The position numbers and the translations under genes were made by a program. Below the pieces are notes generated by a model. It did no database searches. It was not told the DNA's origin and was given only the letters and a program-made list of their open reading frames with translations. This document shows positions 50,320-59,311 of a DNA stretch of 64,000 nt, piece by piece (the stretch's first letter is position 1; every line of letters starts with the position of its first letter). Source of the DNA: Inquilinus limosus DSM 16000 (lineage in GTDB: Bacteria; Pseudomonadota; Alphaproteobacteria; DSM-16000; Inquilinaceae); the NCBI RefSeq assembly GCF_000423185.1, contig NZ_AUHM01000002.1:179310-243309 (forward strand), read 5' to 3'.

Positions 50320-51507
50320 TCAATCGAGCTGCAGGACGATCCCCTTCAGATAGGCGCTCTCCGGCAGCAGCGGGTGCACCGGATGGTCCGGCCCGGCGCC
50401 GGACTGGCGCAGGATCCGGCCGGTCCGCCCGGCGTCGATCAGGCCGCGCGCCACCTGTTCGGCGAACAGCGCCGGGTCGACGTGATGGCTGCAGGAGAAG
50501 GCGCAGAGGAAGCCGCCGCGCTCGGTCACCCGCGCCGCGAGGCGAGCCAGCTTGGCGTAGCCGCGGGCCCCGGCGGCGAGGTCCTTCTTCGACTTCACGA
50601 AGGCCGGCGGGTCGACCACCACCACCGGCCAGCGCTCGCCCGTCGCCCCGCGGCGCTCCAGCTCGGCGAAGGCCTCGCCGCGGGCGGTCGACACCCGGTC
50701 GGCGACGCCGTTGGCGGCCGCCGCCTTCGCCGCCAGCTCCAGCGAGGGGGCCGAGCGGTCGACCAGCGTCACCGCCTCCGCCCCGGCCAGCGCCGCCTGG
50801 ACGCCGAAGCCGCCGGTATGGGTGTAGACGTCGAGGAGGCGCCGGCCGCGGGCCAGCCGGGCGACGAAGGCGCGGTTGTCGCGCTGGTCGAAGAACCAGC
50901 CGGTCTTCTGGCCGCCCAGCGGGTCGGCCTCGAACCTGGCGCCGTTCTCCTCCACCGCGATCGGGCCGTCGACCGCGCCGCGCGCGACCCGCACCTCCTC
51001 CGCCAGCCCTTCCAGGCCGCGCACCGCGCTGTCGTTGCGCAGCACGATGGCGCGGGGATCGAGCAGCTCCTGCAGCGCGTCGCAGAGGGGGCCTTCCAGC
51101 CGGTCCATCAGCGCCGTGTTGCTCTGCATCACCAGCACGTCGCCGTAGCGGTCGACGATCAGCCCCGGCAGCCCGTCGGCCTCGGCATGGACCAGGCGGT
51201 AGAAGGGCCGGTCGAACAGCGTGTCGCGCAGCGCCAGGGCCGAGGCCAGGCGCCGGCGCAGGAAGGCGGTGTCGATCGCCGCGTCGGGGCTGCGGTCCAG
51301 CATGCGCACGGCGATCAGCGCGTGCCGGTTGAAGCCGCCGACGCCCAGCGCCCTGCCGTTCGCCGCCTCGACCCGCACCGGGGCGCCCAGCGGCACCTCG
51401 CGCAGCTCCGGCGTCATGGCGATCTCGTTCGAGAAGATCCAGGGATGGCCGGCGGCGACGCGCTTGTCGCGGCCGGGCTGCAGACGGATGAGCGGCAGGT
51501 CGGTCAT
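50320..51507 (-). CDS. 23S rRNA 5-methylcytosine methyltransferase RlmI-like
   Basis: A 395-residue class I SAM methyltransferase. The N-terminal PUA domain covers GRDKRVAAGHPWIFSNEI to RALGVGGFNRHALIAVRML (~residues 12-70), a middle domain has GLPGLIVDRYGDVLVMQ, and the catalytic domain has LLDVYTHTGGFGVQAALAGA (~222) and VVDPPAFVKSKKDLA (~290). The C-terminal SCSHHVDPALFAEQV holds the second conserved Cys. RlmI makes m5C1962 of 23S rRNA in E. coli. This relative is a close homologue, but the target is not proven. Confidence 0.88.
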   Translation of the reverse strand: MTDLPLIRLQPGRDKRVAAGHPWIFSNEIAMTPELREVPLGAPVRVEAANGRALGVGGFNRHALIAVRMLDRSPDAAIDTAFLRRRLASALALRDTLFDRPFYRLVHAEADGLPGLIVDRYGDVLVMQSNTALMDRLEGPLCDALQELLDPRAIVLRNDSAVRGLEGLAEEVRVARGAVDGPIAVEENGARFEADPLGGQKTGWFFDQRDNRAFVARLARGRRLLDVYTHTGGFGVQAALAGAEAVTLVDRSAPSLELAAKAAAANGVADRVSTARGEAFAELERRGATGERWPVVVVDPPAFVKSKKDLAAGARGYAKLARLAARVTERGGFLCAFSCSHHVDPALFAEQVARGLIDAGRTGRILRQSGAGPDHPVHPLLPESAYLKGIVLQLD

Positions 51508-51628
51508 GGCGGCGGAGCATAGGGGCGCGACCGCCGGACGGGAACCACGATCGGCGTTGACGGCGCGCCGGCCGGTCCTGTCTGCTGGCCGCCTTTCGAT
51601 TCATCGGGGCCGCCGCCGAGAGACCGCC

Positions 51629-52657
51629 ATGACCATCCGCCCGGGCCCGCGCAATTCGATCACCGACATCGCCGGCCTCGAGGTCGGCCAGGCCGAGGAC
51701 CCGGCCGTGCGCAGCGGCGTCACCGTGCTGCTGCCGGAGACGCGCTGCACCGCCGCGGTCGACGTCCGCGGCGGTGGGCCGGGAACGCGCGACACCGACG
51801 CGCTGGACCCGACCTGCATGGTCGAGGCGGTGGACGCGCTGGTGCTGTCCGGCGGCTCCGTCCACGGGCTGGAGGCCGCGTCGGGCGTCGTCTCCTGGCT
51901 CGCCGCCCGCGGCCGCGGCTTCCCGGTGGGCGGGACCCGCGTGCCGATCGTGCCGGCCGCGATCCTGTTCGACCTGACCAATGGCGGCGACAAGGATTGG
52001 GGCGACACCCCGCCCTACCGTGCCCTGGCGCTGGCCGCCTGCAACGCCGCCGGGGCCGAGGTGCGCCAGGGCAATGCCGGGGCCGGCACCGGCGCCAAGA
52101 CCGCGACCTGCAAGGGCGGGCTCGGCACCGCCTCCGCCATCGATCCCGAGACCGGCATCACCGTCGGCGCCCTGGTGGCCGCCAACCCGGTCGGCGCCGT
52201 GACCATGCCGGACGGCACCTTCTGGGCCTGGCCCTGGGAGCAGGACGGCGAGTTCGGCGGTCCGCACCGGCCCACCGGACCGGCGGTGCCGGAGCCGGAA
52301 TTCTACCGCCATCCGGCGGCGGCCCAGCCCGAGCCCGGCGGCAACACCACGATCGGCGTCGTCGCCGTCGACGCCGCCCTGACCAAGGCCGAGGCCCGGC
52401 GCCTGGCGATCATGGCGCAGGACGGGCTGGCCCGCGCCATCCGCCCGGTGCACACGCCGATGGACGGCGACACCATCTTCGCCCTGGCGACCGGGGCCGT
52501 GCCGCTGCCCGAGCCGCGGAGCATGGCGCTGGCCCGGATCGGCGCCATCGCCGCCGACTGCGTCGCCCGCGCCATCGCCCGCGGCGTCTGGCACGCCGAG
52601 ACTCTGGGCCCGCACCGGGCCTGGCGGGAGCGATACGGCAAGGCTCAAAAGCGCTGA
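51629..52657 (+). CDS. P1-family/NylC-like peptidase (Thr nucleophile)
   Basis: A 342-residue Ntn-type hydrolase of the DmpA/NylC family. The conserved N-terminal NSITDIAGLEVGQAED and GNAGAGTGAKTATCKGGLGTAS are present, and the nucleophile region is PGGNTTIGVVAVDAALTKAEA (~residue 237), with an Asn-Thr pair as in nylon oligomer hydrolase NylC. That contrasts with the Gly-Ser of the P1 enzyme at 38357-39445. The substrate is unknown; other members cut beta-amino-acid amides. It starts at ATG 51629, and a 134-bp palindromic repeat follows the stop. Confidence 0.85.
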   Translation: MTIRPGPRNSITDIAGLEVGQAEDPAVRSGVTVLLPETRCTAAVDVRGGGPGTRDTDALDPTCMVEAVDALVLSGGSVHGLEAASGVVSWLAARGRGFPVGGTRVPIVPAAILFDLTNGGDKDWGDTPPYRALALAACNAAGAEVRQGNAGAGTGAKTATCKGGLGTASAIDPETGITVGALVAANPVGAVTMPDGTFWAWPWEQDGEFGGPHRPTGPAVPEPEFYRHPAAAQPEPGGNTTIGVVAVDAALTKAEARRLAIMAQDGLARAIRPVHTPMDGDTIFALATGAVPLPEPRSMALARIGAIAADCVARAIARGVWHAETLGPHRAWRERYGKAQKR

Positions 52658-52689
52658 GACAATCAGGGTTCGCTCATCGGCGCGGCCGC

Positions 52690-52823
52690 GCCCCCTCACC
52701 CTCCCATTCGCTGCTGCGAATGGGCCCCTCCCTCTCCCCGAGGAGAGGGAATATGAGCCGTGACCTTTACACCTCTCCCCAGGGAGAGGTCGAAATCGCG
52801 TCAGCGATTTCGGGTGAGGGGGC
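52690..52823. repeat. Nested palindromic repeat with four inner hairpins
   Basis: Outer arms GCCCCCTCACCC (52690-52701) and GGGTGAGGGGGC (52812-52823). Inside are CCCATTCGCTGCTGCGAATGGG, CCCTCTCCCCGAGGAGAGGG, ACCTCTCCCCAGGGAGAGGT and CGAAATCGC...GCGATTTCG, each a perfect or near-perfect stem. It lies between the NylC-like gene and the peptide SBP gene. Confidence 0.85.
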
Positions 52824-52938
52824 GGCTCTGGCCCATCCGTCCATCATCAACCTATGAGGCTTGAACCCAGACCGAACGCGCTGCCATCATCCGCCGCGAA
52901 CGCGACCGGCGACGGACCGGCCGAACAGGGAGAATGCG

Positions 52939-54426
52939 ATGGGGATCAGGGGCTTGCTCGCGACCGTCCTGGTGGCGGCCGGGCTGATCGCGACGCCGGC
53001 GCTGGCCGCCAAGGACCAGGCCGTGATCGGCATGGTGCTGGAGCCGCCGAACCTGGACCCGACCGGCGGCGCCGCCGCGGCCATCGCCGAGGTCGTCTAC
53101 GCCAACGTGTTCGAGGGGCTGACCCGGATCGACGAGAACGGCCAGGTGCAGCCGGGCCTGGCCACCGAATGGACCGTGTCGGACGACGGGCTGACCTACA
53201 CCTTCACCCTGCGCCGCGGCACCACCTTCCACGACGGCACCAAATTCGACAGCGAGGCGGTGAAGTTCTCGCTGGACCGCGCCCGCGCGCCCGATTCGAC
53301 CAACCCGCAGAAGGCCTTCTTCGAGCCGATCCAGTCGGTCGAGACCCCGGCGCCGGACCAGGTGGTGATCACCCTGTCGCATCCGGACGGGCTGTTCCTG
53401 TTCCATCTCGGCCAGGCGGCGGCGCTGATCGTGGCGCCGAACACGGCCGCCGGCAACGGTACCCACCCGATCGGCACCGGCCCGTTCAAATTCGTCGAAT
53501 GGGTGGCCGGCGACCATGTCACGCTCGAACGGACCGACGCCTATGCCGGCGAGAAGCCGAAGCTGAACCGGCTGATCTTCCGCTTCGTCGCCGACCCGGC
53601 GGCGGCCTCGGCCGCGGTGATGTCGGGCGACATCGACGCCTTCCCGAACATGCCGGCGCCGGAGACGCTGGACCAGTTCAAGGCCGATCCGCGCTTCGCG
53701 GTCGAGATCGGCACCACCGCCGGCGAGACCGTCATGGCGGTCAACCAGCGCCGCAAGCCGTTCGGCGACGTGAAGGTCCGGCGGGCGCTGGCCATGGCGA
53801 TCGACCGCCAGGCGCTGATCGACGGCGCGATGTTCGGCTACGGCACCCCGATCGGCAGCCATTTCGCGCCCTATGAGCCGGCCTACAAGGACCTGACCGG
53901 CGCCTATCCCTACGATCCGGAGAAGGCCAAGGCCCTCTTGGCCGAGGCCGGCTATCCGGACGGGTTCAAGGCGACGCTGAAGCTGCCGCCGCCCGGCTAT
54001 GCCCGCCGCGGCGGCGAGATCATCCAGGCGCAGCTGGCCGAGATCGGCGTCCAGGTCGAGCTGATCCCGGTGGAATGGGCGCAGTGGCTGGAGCAGGTGT
54101 TCAAGGGCTTCGACTACGACATGACCATCGTCTCGCACACCGAGGCGCTGGACATCGACATCTACGCCCGCGGCAAGGACAAGTACTATTTCGGCTACGA
54201 CAACCCGGCCTTCGATCAGGTGATCCGGCAGCTGAACGGCACGGTCGATCCGGAGCAGCGAAAGGCCCTGTACCAGCAGGCGCAGCAGATCCTGTCCGAC
54301 GACGAGGCCGCGGTGTTCCTGTTCCAACTGCCCAAGACCGGCGTGCGCAACGCCAAGCTGATGGGGATGTGGAAGAACAGCCCGATCGCCGCCAACGACA
54401 TGACCAAGGCCTATTGGGCGGAATGA
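52939..54426 (+). CDS. ABC transporter peptide-binding protein (DppA/OppA family)
   Basis: A 495-residue solute-binding protein. The signal peptide MGIRGLLATVLVAAGLIATPALA is followed by SBP_bac_5 patterns: PPNLDPTGGAAAAIAEVVYANVFEGLTRIDENG near residue 34, GLTYTFTLRRGTTFHDGTKFDSEAVKFSLDRA near 95, and HPIGTGPFKFVEWVAGDHVTLERTDAY near 175. ATG 52939 gives the signal peptide, with AGGGA upstream. It is the first gene of a peptide-transport operon with two permeases, separated from them by a 232-bp gap holding a palindromic repeat. Confidence 0.93.
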   Translation: MGIRGLLATVLVAAGLIATPALAAKDQAVIGMVLEPPNLDPTGGAAAAIAEVVYANVFEGLTRIDENGQVQPGLATEWTVSDDGLTYTFTLRRGTTFHDGTKFDSEAVKFSLDRARAPDSTNPQKAFFEPIQSVETPAPDQVVITLSHPDGLFLFHLGQAAALIVAPNTAAGNGTHPIGTGPFKFVEWVAGDHVTLERTDAYAGEKPKLNRLIFRFVADPAAASAAVMSGDIDAFPNMPAPETLDQFKADPRFAVEIGTTAGETVMAVNQRRKPFGDVKVRRALAMAIDRQALIDGAMFGYGTPIGSHFAPYEPAYKDLTGAYPYDPEKAKALLAEAGYPDGFKATLKLPPPGYARRGGEIIQAQLAEIGVQVELIPVEWAQWLEQVFKGFDYDMTIVSHTEALDIDIYARGKDKYYFGYDNPAFDQVIRQLNGTVDPEQRKALYQQAQQILSDDEAAVFLFQLPKTGVRNAKLMGMWKNSPIAANDMTKAYWAE

Positions 54427-54447
54427 GGGGGATCCAGCTCAAATTAA

Positions 54448-54613
54448 GTCCCCTCTCCCCTTGCGGGAGGGGGGCAGGGGGAGGGGGTTCGCGCCGCCAG
54501 GACTGCCTGCCCCGGACAGGGCCGAAACCTTCACAGTGCGAGGCCATCAGCGTCAGCTCTCTTCGATCGACAACCCCCTCCCCCTACCCCCCTCCCGCAA
54601 GGGGAGGGGGGAC
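54448..54613. repeat. Palindromic repeat, second copy of the 33731-33888 type
   Basis: Left arm starts GTCCCCTCTCCCCTTGCGGG at 54448, right arm ends CGCAAGGGGAGGGGGGAC at 54613, with a ~85-nt loop. The right arm has the same CCCCCTCCCCCTACCCCC segment as the copy at 33.7 kb. It is inside the gap between the peptide SBP and permease genes. Confidence 0.85.
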
Positions 54614-54658
54614 TAGAAGAAGCTGCTCTCGCTCCCTCTCCGTGTCCTGGAGCCGCTG

Positions 54659-55606
54659 ATGCTCGGCTTCCTGGCGCGGCGGTTCCTGACGCTGCTGTTC
54701 ACCCTGTTCGCCGCCTCGGTCGTGGTGTTCACCGTGCTCGAGGTGCTGCCCGGCGACCCGGCGCTGCTGATGCTGGGCACCGAGGCGCGCGAGGACACGC
54801 TGGCCGCCCTGCGGACCCAGATGGGCCTCGACCGGCCGGCGCCGGTCCGCTACCTCGACTGGGTCGGCGGCGCCCTGACGGGCGATTTCGGCACCAGCTA
54901 CACCTACAAGATGCCGGTGGCGAAGCTGATCGGCGATCGCCTCGCGGTGACCGCCCCGCTGGCGATCCTCGCGCTGGCGCTGTCGACCGCGCTGGCCCTC
55001 CCGCTCGGCATGCTGGCCGCGGTCCGGCACAACCGGGTCGGCGACTGGGGGGTGATGGGGTTCAGCCAGCTCGGCCTCGCCGTGCCCAGCTTCTGGGTCG
55101 GGATCATGCTGATCTGGCTGTTCGCGCTGCAGCTCGGCTGGTTCGGGGCCGGCGGCTTCCCCGGCTGGTCCGCCGGCTGGGGCCAGGCCCTGCACGCCCT
55201 GGTGCTGCCGGCCGTCGCCCTGGCCCTGACCGAGGCGGCGATCCTGGCCCGCATCGTGCGCTCGGCGATGCTGGAGACGATGCGCGAGGACTATGTCCGC
55301 ACCGCCCGGGCCAAGGGGCTGTCGAAGGGCGAAGTGCTGCGCCGCCACGTGCTGCGCAACGCCCTGATCCCGGTCGCCACCATCGTCGGGCTGCAGTTCG
55401 GCTTCCTGATGGCCGGCGCGGTGGTGGTGGAGAACGTCTTCACCCTGCCCGGCCTGGGCCGGCTGGCCTTCCAGGCCATCGCCCAGCGCGACCTGATCGT
55501 GGTCAAGGACGTGGTGGTGCTGCTGGCCGCCATCGTCGTCGTCGTGAACTTCCTGGTCGACGTGATCTACGCCGTGATCGACCCGCGGCCGAAGCAGGCG
55601 GGGTGA
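54659..55606 (+). CDS. Peptide ABC transporter permease, DppB type
   Basis: A 315-residue inner-membrane permease. The N-terminal MLGFLARRFLTLLFTLFAASVVVF starts the first TM, the DppB-type LPGDPALLMLGTEA segment is near residue 30, and the EAA loop is EDYVRTARAKGLSKGEVLRRHVLRNALIP near 203-231. It pairs with the permease directly downstream. ATG 54659 has GGAG upstream. The repeat at 54448-54613 separates it from the binding protein gene. Confidence 0.92.
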   Translation: MLGFLARRFLTLLFTLFAASVVVFTVLEVLPGDPALLMLGTEAREDTLAALRTQMGLDRPAPVRYLDWVGGALTGDFGTSYTYKMPVAKLIGDRLAVTAPLAILALALSTALALPLGMLAAVRHNRVGDWGVMGFSQLGLAVPSFWVGIMLIWLFALQLGWFGAGGFPGWSAGWGQALHALVLPAVALALTEAAILARIVRSAMLETMREDYVRTARAKGLSKGEVLRRHVLRNALIPVATIVGLQFGFLMAGAVVVENVFTLPGLGRLAFQAIAQRDLIVVKDVVVLLAAIVVVVNFLVDVIYAVIDPRPKQAG

Positions 55607-56439
55607 CGATGGTCCGGCTGCTCGCCCATCGCGGCTTCGTCCTCGGCCTCGCCCTCTGCCTCGTCTTCATCGGCATGGCGCTGGTCAGCCTGGCCTGGAC
55701 CCCCTACCCGCCGAACGCCATCGCCATTCCCCAGAAGCTGCAGGGGCCCAGCGCGCTGCACTGGCTGGGCACCGACCAGCTCGGCCGCGACACGCTCTCG
55801 CGGATCATGGTCGGCGCCCGCACCTCGGTGGCGGTCGGGGTGGTGGCGGTCGCGATCGGCCTCGTCCTCGGCGTGCCGCTCGGCCTGTGGGCCGCGGCCC
55901 GGCGCGGCTGGACCGACGAGGTGCTGGGCCGCGCCATCGACCTGACCTTCGCCTTCCCGGCGATCCTCAGCGCCATCCTGATCACCGCCCTGCTCGGCCC
56001 CGGCGCGGTCAACGCCATCCTGGCCATCGGCATCTTCAACGTCGCCGTCTTCGCCCGGGTGGCGCGCGGCGCGGCCCTGGTGGTCTATGGCCGCGACTTC
56101 GTCCGCGCCGCCCAGTCGCTGGGCCGGTCGCGCGGCGACATCGCGCTGCGGCACGTGCTGCCGAACATGGCCAACGCCCTGATCGTGCAGGCGACGATCC
56201 AGTTCGCCATCGCCATCCTGGCCGAGGCGGCTTTGGGCTATCTCGGCCTCGGCACCCAGCCGCCGCAGGCGAGCTGGGGCAAGATGCTGCTGGACGCCCA
56301 GACCCTCCTGGCCCAGGCGCCGCTGCAGGCGGTGTTCCCGGGCCTGGCCATCGCCGTCGCCGTGCTGGGGCTCAACCTGATCGGCGACGGTCTGCGCGAC
56401 CTCTTGGATCCGCGGATGAAGGTCGGCCGGATCGGCTGA
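55603..56439 (+). CDS. Peptide ABC transporter permease, DppC type
   Basis: A 278-residue inner-membrane permease. The DppC N-terminal pattern HWLGTDQLGRDTLSRIMVGARTSVAVG (~residue 50) and the EAA loop RDFVRAAQSLGRSRGDIALRHVLPNM (~165) are clear. The GTG at 55603 overlaps the DppB stop (GTGA); ATG 55609 is an alternative. The two ATPase genes (DppD/DppF) that usually follow are missing; the next gene is a glutathione S-transferase, so the ATPases must come from elsewhere. Confidence 0.92.
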   Translation: MTMVRLLAHRGFVLGLALCLVFIGMALVSLAWTPYPPNAIAIPQKLQGPSALHWLGTDQLGRDTLSRIMVGARTSVAVGVVAVAIGLVLGVPLGLWAAARRGWTDEVLGRAIDLTFAFPAILSAILITALLGPGAVNAILAIGIFNVAVFARVARGAALVVYGRDFVRAAQSLGRSRGDIALRHVLPNMANALIVQATIQFAIAILAEAALGYLGLGTQPPQASWGKMLLDAQTLLAQAPLQAVFPGLAIAVAVLGLNLIGDGLRDLLDPRMKVGRIG

Positions 56440-56609
56440 TCGATAGAGGCAGGGTCTGCCCACCCATCACCGCCATGACGGTAAGGTCTTTGGCCGTCAG
56501 CACAAAGGCATGGACGCAAAAATCTTGCGTCATGGCACGATCATCGCGCGCACCTCCCGCAGGCGGCGGATAGGGTCACGGCATCTCCACCCCACCCTCG
56601 GGACCGACG

Positions 56610-57227
56610 ATGAAGCTGCTGTACCAGACCCATTCCCCCTATGCCCGCAAGGTGCTGGTGATGGCGCATGAGGCCGGGCTGGCCGGCCGGATCGAGGTGA
56701 TCCACCACGAGACCAGCCCGACCCGGCGCAACGAGGCGGTCTACGCCGCCAACCCGCTGGGCAAGGTGCCGGTGCTGATCTGCGAGGACGGGCTGGCGCT
56801 GTTCGACAGCGTCGCCATCTGCGACCACCTGGACAGCCTGCATGACGGCCCGAAGCTGATCCCGCCCGCCGGCCGGGCGCGGGCCCTGTCCCTGCGGCTG
56901 CAGGCGCTGGCCCAGGGGCTGGCCGATGCCGGCATCGCCCTGCGCTGGGAGACCGAGCGCCGGCCGCAGGCGCTGCGCTACCCGCCGCTGGCCGAGGGCC
57001 AGGCGGCGAAGCTGGCCGCGGCCTACGACTTCGTCGAGCGCGAGGTCGATCTCGACGGTCCGGTCGATCTCGGCCGGATCGCCCTGGCGACCGCCCTGAG
57101 CTGGCTGGAGTTCCGCGACCTGCCGGCCTTCCGCCCCGGCCGGCCGCGCCTCATGGCCTGGTTCGACGCCTTCTGCCGCCGCCCCTCGATGCAGGCGACG
57201 CCGCTGTCCGGCGAAACCCACGACTGA
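56610..57227 (+). CDS. Glutathione S-transferase family protein
   Basis: A 205-residue GST. The N-terminal thioredoxin-fold domain has YQTHSPYARKVLVMAHEAGL, where Ser9 is a candidate activating residue, and ANPLGKVPVLICEDGLALFDSVAICDHLD holds the glutathione-binding cis-Pro (residue ~55). The C-terminal helical domain covers ~90-200. Family members conjugate glutathione to electrophiles; the specific class is not clear. It is 170 nt after the transporter and probably separate from it. Confidence 0.9.
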   Translation: MKLLYQTHSPYARKVLVMAHEAGLAGRIEVIHHETSPTRRNEAVYAANPLGKVPVLICEDGLALFDSVAICDHLDSLHDGPKLIPPAGRARALSLRLQALAQGLADAGIALRWETERRPQALRYPPLAEGQAAKLAAAYDFVEREVDLDGPVDLGRIALATALSWLEFRDLPAFRPGRPRLMAWFDAFCRRPSMQATPLSGETHD

Positions 57228-57229
57228 GA

Positions 57230-58390
57230 TCAGGCGACGACGAGATCCGTCGGCGCCAGGGTCAGCGGCTCGCAGCCGGTGTCGGTGACCAGCACGGTCT
57301 GGCCCGAGGTCATGGCGAGGCCCCGGTCGCTGTCGTAGAGGATGATGTGGATGAAGAACACCATCCCCGGCGCCGCCGGCGTCGGGTTGCCGTGGAAGAA
57401 CATCGACAACCCGGCCGCGTCCATCCAGTTCGGGGCGAAGGTGGCGCCCAGCGAATAGCCGCAGGCGTTCAGCCGGGCGTGGCGCAGCCCGGCGGCGTCG
57501 GCCACCCGGGCATGGGCGTCGAACACGTCGCCCAGCGGCCGGCCCGGCTTCAGCGCCGCCTTCGCCGCTTCCAGCGCCTCCACCGCCGCCTGGTGCATCG
57601 CCCGATGCTCCGGCGAGGCCTTGCCGACCAGCAGGGTGCGCATCAGGCAGGCGTGGTAGTGGCGGTAGGTGCCGGCGAATTCCAGCGTCAGCTGGTCCTC
57701 GGCCGAGAGGTGGCGCCGGCCGGTGAAGTAGCGGCACATCAGGGCGCCGGGGCCGGAGCCGATGATGAACTCGTTGGCCGGGTCGTCGCCGCCGCCGCGC
57801 CAGACGGCGCCCTGCATCGCCGCCAGGATGTCGCCCTCGAAGGCGCCGGGCTTCGTCAGCTTCACCGCTTCGTCATAGGCGGCGTCGGCCAGCTTCGCCG
57901 CCTCGCGCACATAGGCCAGCTCGGCCGGGCTCTTGATCAGCCGGAAGCGGGAGACGAGGTCGGAGGCGTCCTCATGCGCGGCATAGCCGTCGAGCTTGGC
58001 CTTCAGCCGGAAGCCGAGCGCCGCGGTCAGGCCGTAGGCGTCCCATTCGACCCCGACCTTGCCGCCGCGGACCTTGTGTTCGTCGAGGATCGCCAGCAGG
58101 TCGTCCGCCGGCTCCGACCCCGCGCGGTCGACCCAGACGCGGACATCATCGATCACCGAGGTGAAGCGCGCCTGGCGCTCGTCCGCCGAGCGGGTCAGCA
58201 GCGTCATCCGCCCGTCGGCACCGAGCCACAGGCACTGGAAATAGACGTAGCCGAAGGTGTCGTAGCCGGTCAGCCAGTACAGCGACTCCTGCCGGAACAC
58301 CAGGAGGCCGTCGAGGCCGCGGGCGGCGATCTCGGCACAGACGCGGCGGCGGCGGTCCGCCAGCTCCGACGCCTCGAAATGGATCGGCAT
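57230..58390 (-). CDS. M24-family (Xaa-Pro-type) aminopeptidase
   Basis: A 386-residue pita-bread enzyme. The N-terminal creatinase/prolidase-like domain includes RRRVCAEIAARGLDGLLVFRQESLYWLTGYDTFGY. The C-terminal catalytic domain has GGGDDPANEFIIGSGPGALMCRYFTGRRHL and LNACGYSLGATFAPNWMDAA. Metal-ligand residues appear altered in part (LTLEFAGTYRHYHACLMRTLLV), so activity is likely but not certain. It is 12 nt from the upstream gpt stop on the same strand, forming a pair. Confidence 0.85.
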   Translation of the reverse strand: MPIHFEASELADRRRRVCAEIAARGLDGLLVFRQESLYWLTGYDTFGYVYFQCLWLGADGRMTLLTRSADERQARFTSVIDDVRVWVDRAGSEPADDLLAILDEHKVRGGKVGVEWDAYGLTAALGFRLKAKLDGYAAHEDASDLVSRFRLIKSPAELAYVREAAKLADAAYDEAVKLTKPGAFEGDILAAMQGAVWRGGGDDPANEFIIGSGPGALMCRYFTGRRHLSAEDQLTLEFAGTYRHYHACLMRTLLVGKASPEHRAMHQAAVEALEAAKAALKPGRPLGDVFDAHARVADAAGLRHARLNACGYSLGATFAPNWMDAAGLSMFFHGNPTPAAPGMVFFIHIILYDSDRGLAMTSGQTVLVTDTGCEPLTLAPTDLVVA

Positions 58391-58402
58391 GGCGGCCTCG
58401 CC

Positions 58403-58897
58403 TCAGCTCTTCTGGGCCCGGATCTCCGCGATCGGCTCGACGTAGCGGTACTCGATGTCCCAGGGGAAGAAGATCCAGGTGTCCTGGCTGACCTCGGTGA
58501 TGAAGGTGTCGACCAGCGGCCGCCCGGCCGGCTTGGCGTAGATCGTGGCGAAATGCGCCTTCGGCATCAGGTCGCGCACCACCCGGGCGGTGCGGCCGGT
58601 GTCGACCAGGTCGTCGACCAGCAGCCAGCCCTCGCCGTCGCCCTCGACCGGCGGCTTCAGCACCTTGGACTCGCGCGCGTTCTGGTGGTCGTAGGTCGAG
58701 ACGCAGACCGTGTCGATCAGCCGGACGTCGAGCTCGCGCGCCAGGATCGCGGCCGGCACCAGCCCGCCGCGGGTGATCGCGACGATGCCCTTCCACGGCC
58801 CCATCTCGGCCAGGCGCCAGGCCAGGGCGCGGGCGTTGCGGTGCAGCTCCTCCCAGGAGACCGGAAAGTCCTTCCGGAACGTCGCGTGCTCGGCCAT
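58403..58897 (-). CDS. gpt: Xanthine phosphoribosyltransferase
   Basis: A 164-residue purine-salvage enzyme that makes XMP/GMP from xanthine or guanine and PRPP. The PRPP loop [18 protein letters not shown] (~residue 92) and [30 protein letters not shown] (~35) match Gpt, as does [12 protein letters not shown] near the end. ATG 58897 is the start. The M24 peptidase gene follows 12 nt downstream. Confidence 0.95.
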   Translation of the reverse strand: MAEHATFRKDFPVSWEELHRNARALAWRLAEMGPWKGIVAITRGGLVPAAILARELDVRLIDTVCVSTYDHQNARESKVLKPPVEGDGEGWLLVDDLVDTGRTARVVRDLMPKAHFATIYAKPAGRPLVDTFITEVSQDTWIFFPWDIEYRYVEPIAEIRAQKS

Positions 58898-59039
58898 GTA
58901 CGGATCTCCACCACCCTGGGAAATGGCGCTTCATAGCGCAACCGGTCCGGCATCGGAAGGGGATGGCCTTGATCTCGCCATGCTCGGCGGCGAATCTCCG
59001 TCAGCAGCCTTCCCGGCTGTACCGTAGCCAGAGAGTGGA

Positions 59040-59297
59040 ATGCTCCGTCTCGTCCTGACCGCCGGCCTTCTCGCCGTCCTCGCCGTGCCGGCCCTCGCCG
59101 CCGAATCCTGCGACGTCAACGCCGAATCCGCGGCCGTGGTCGCCGCCTGGGGCGCCAAGGTGCGCGACGGCTCCCTGCCCGAGGACAAGCTGGCCGAGAT
59201 CTCCAACAAGATCCAGTCGCTGCCCTCGATCAGCGCCCAGGACCCGAACAAGGCCTGCGCCGTGCTGGCCGAGATCAAGCGCGACCTGGGGCTGTAG
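59040..59297 (+). CDS. Small secreted protein of unknown function
   Basis: An 85-residue protein with a signal peptide (MLRLVLTAGLLAVLAVPALAA). The mature ~64 residues are a helical domain with two cysteines (residues ~24 and ~76), which may form one disulfide bond. ESCDVNAESAAVVAAWGAKVRDG is a plausible helix start. No known motif is visible. ATG 59040 gives the signal peptide. It is convergent with the FecR-domain gene, 14 nt apart. Confidence 0.65.
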   Translation: MLRLVLTAGLLAVLAVPALAAESCDVNAESAAVVAAWGAKVRDGSLPEDKLAEISNKIQSLPSISAQDPNKACAVLAEIKRDLGL

Positions 59298-59311
59298 GCC
59301 GCGGCCTTCCC

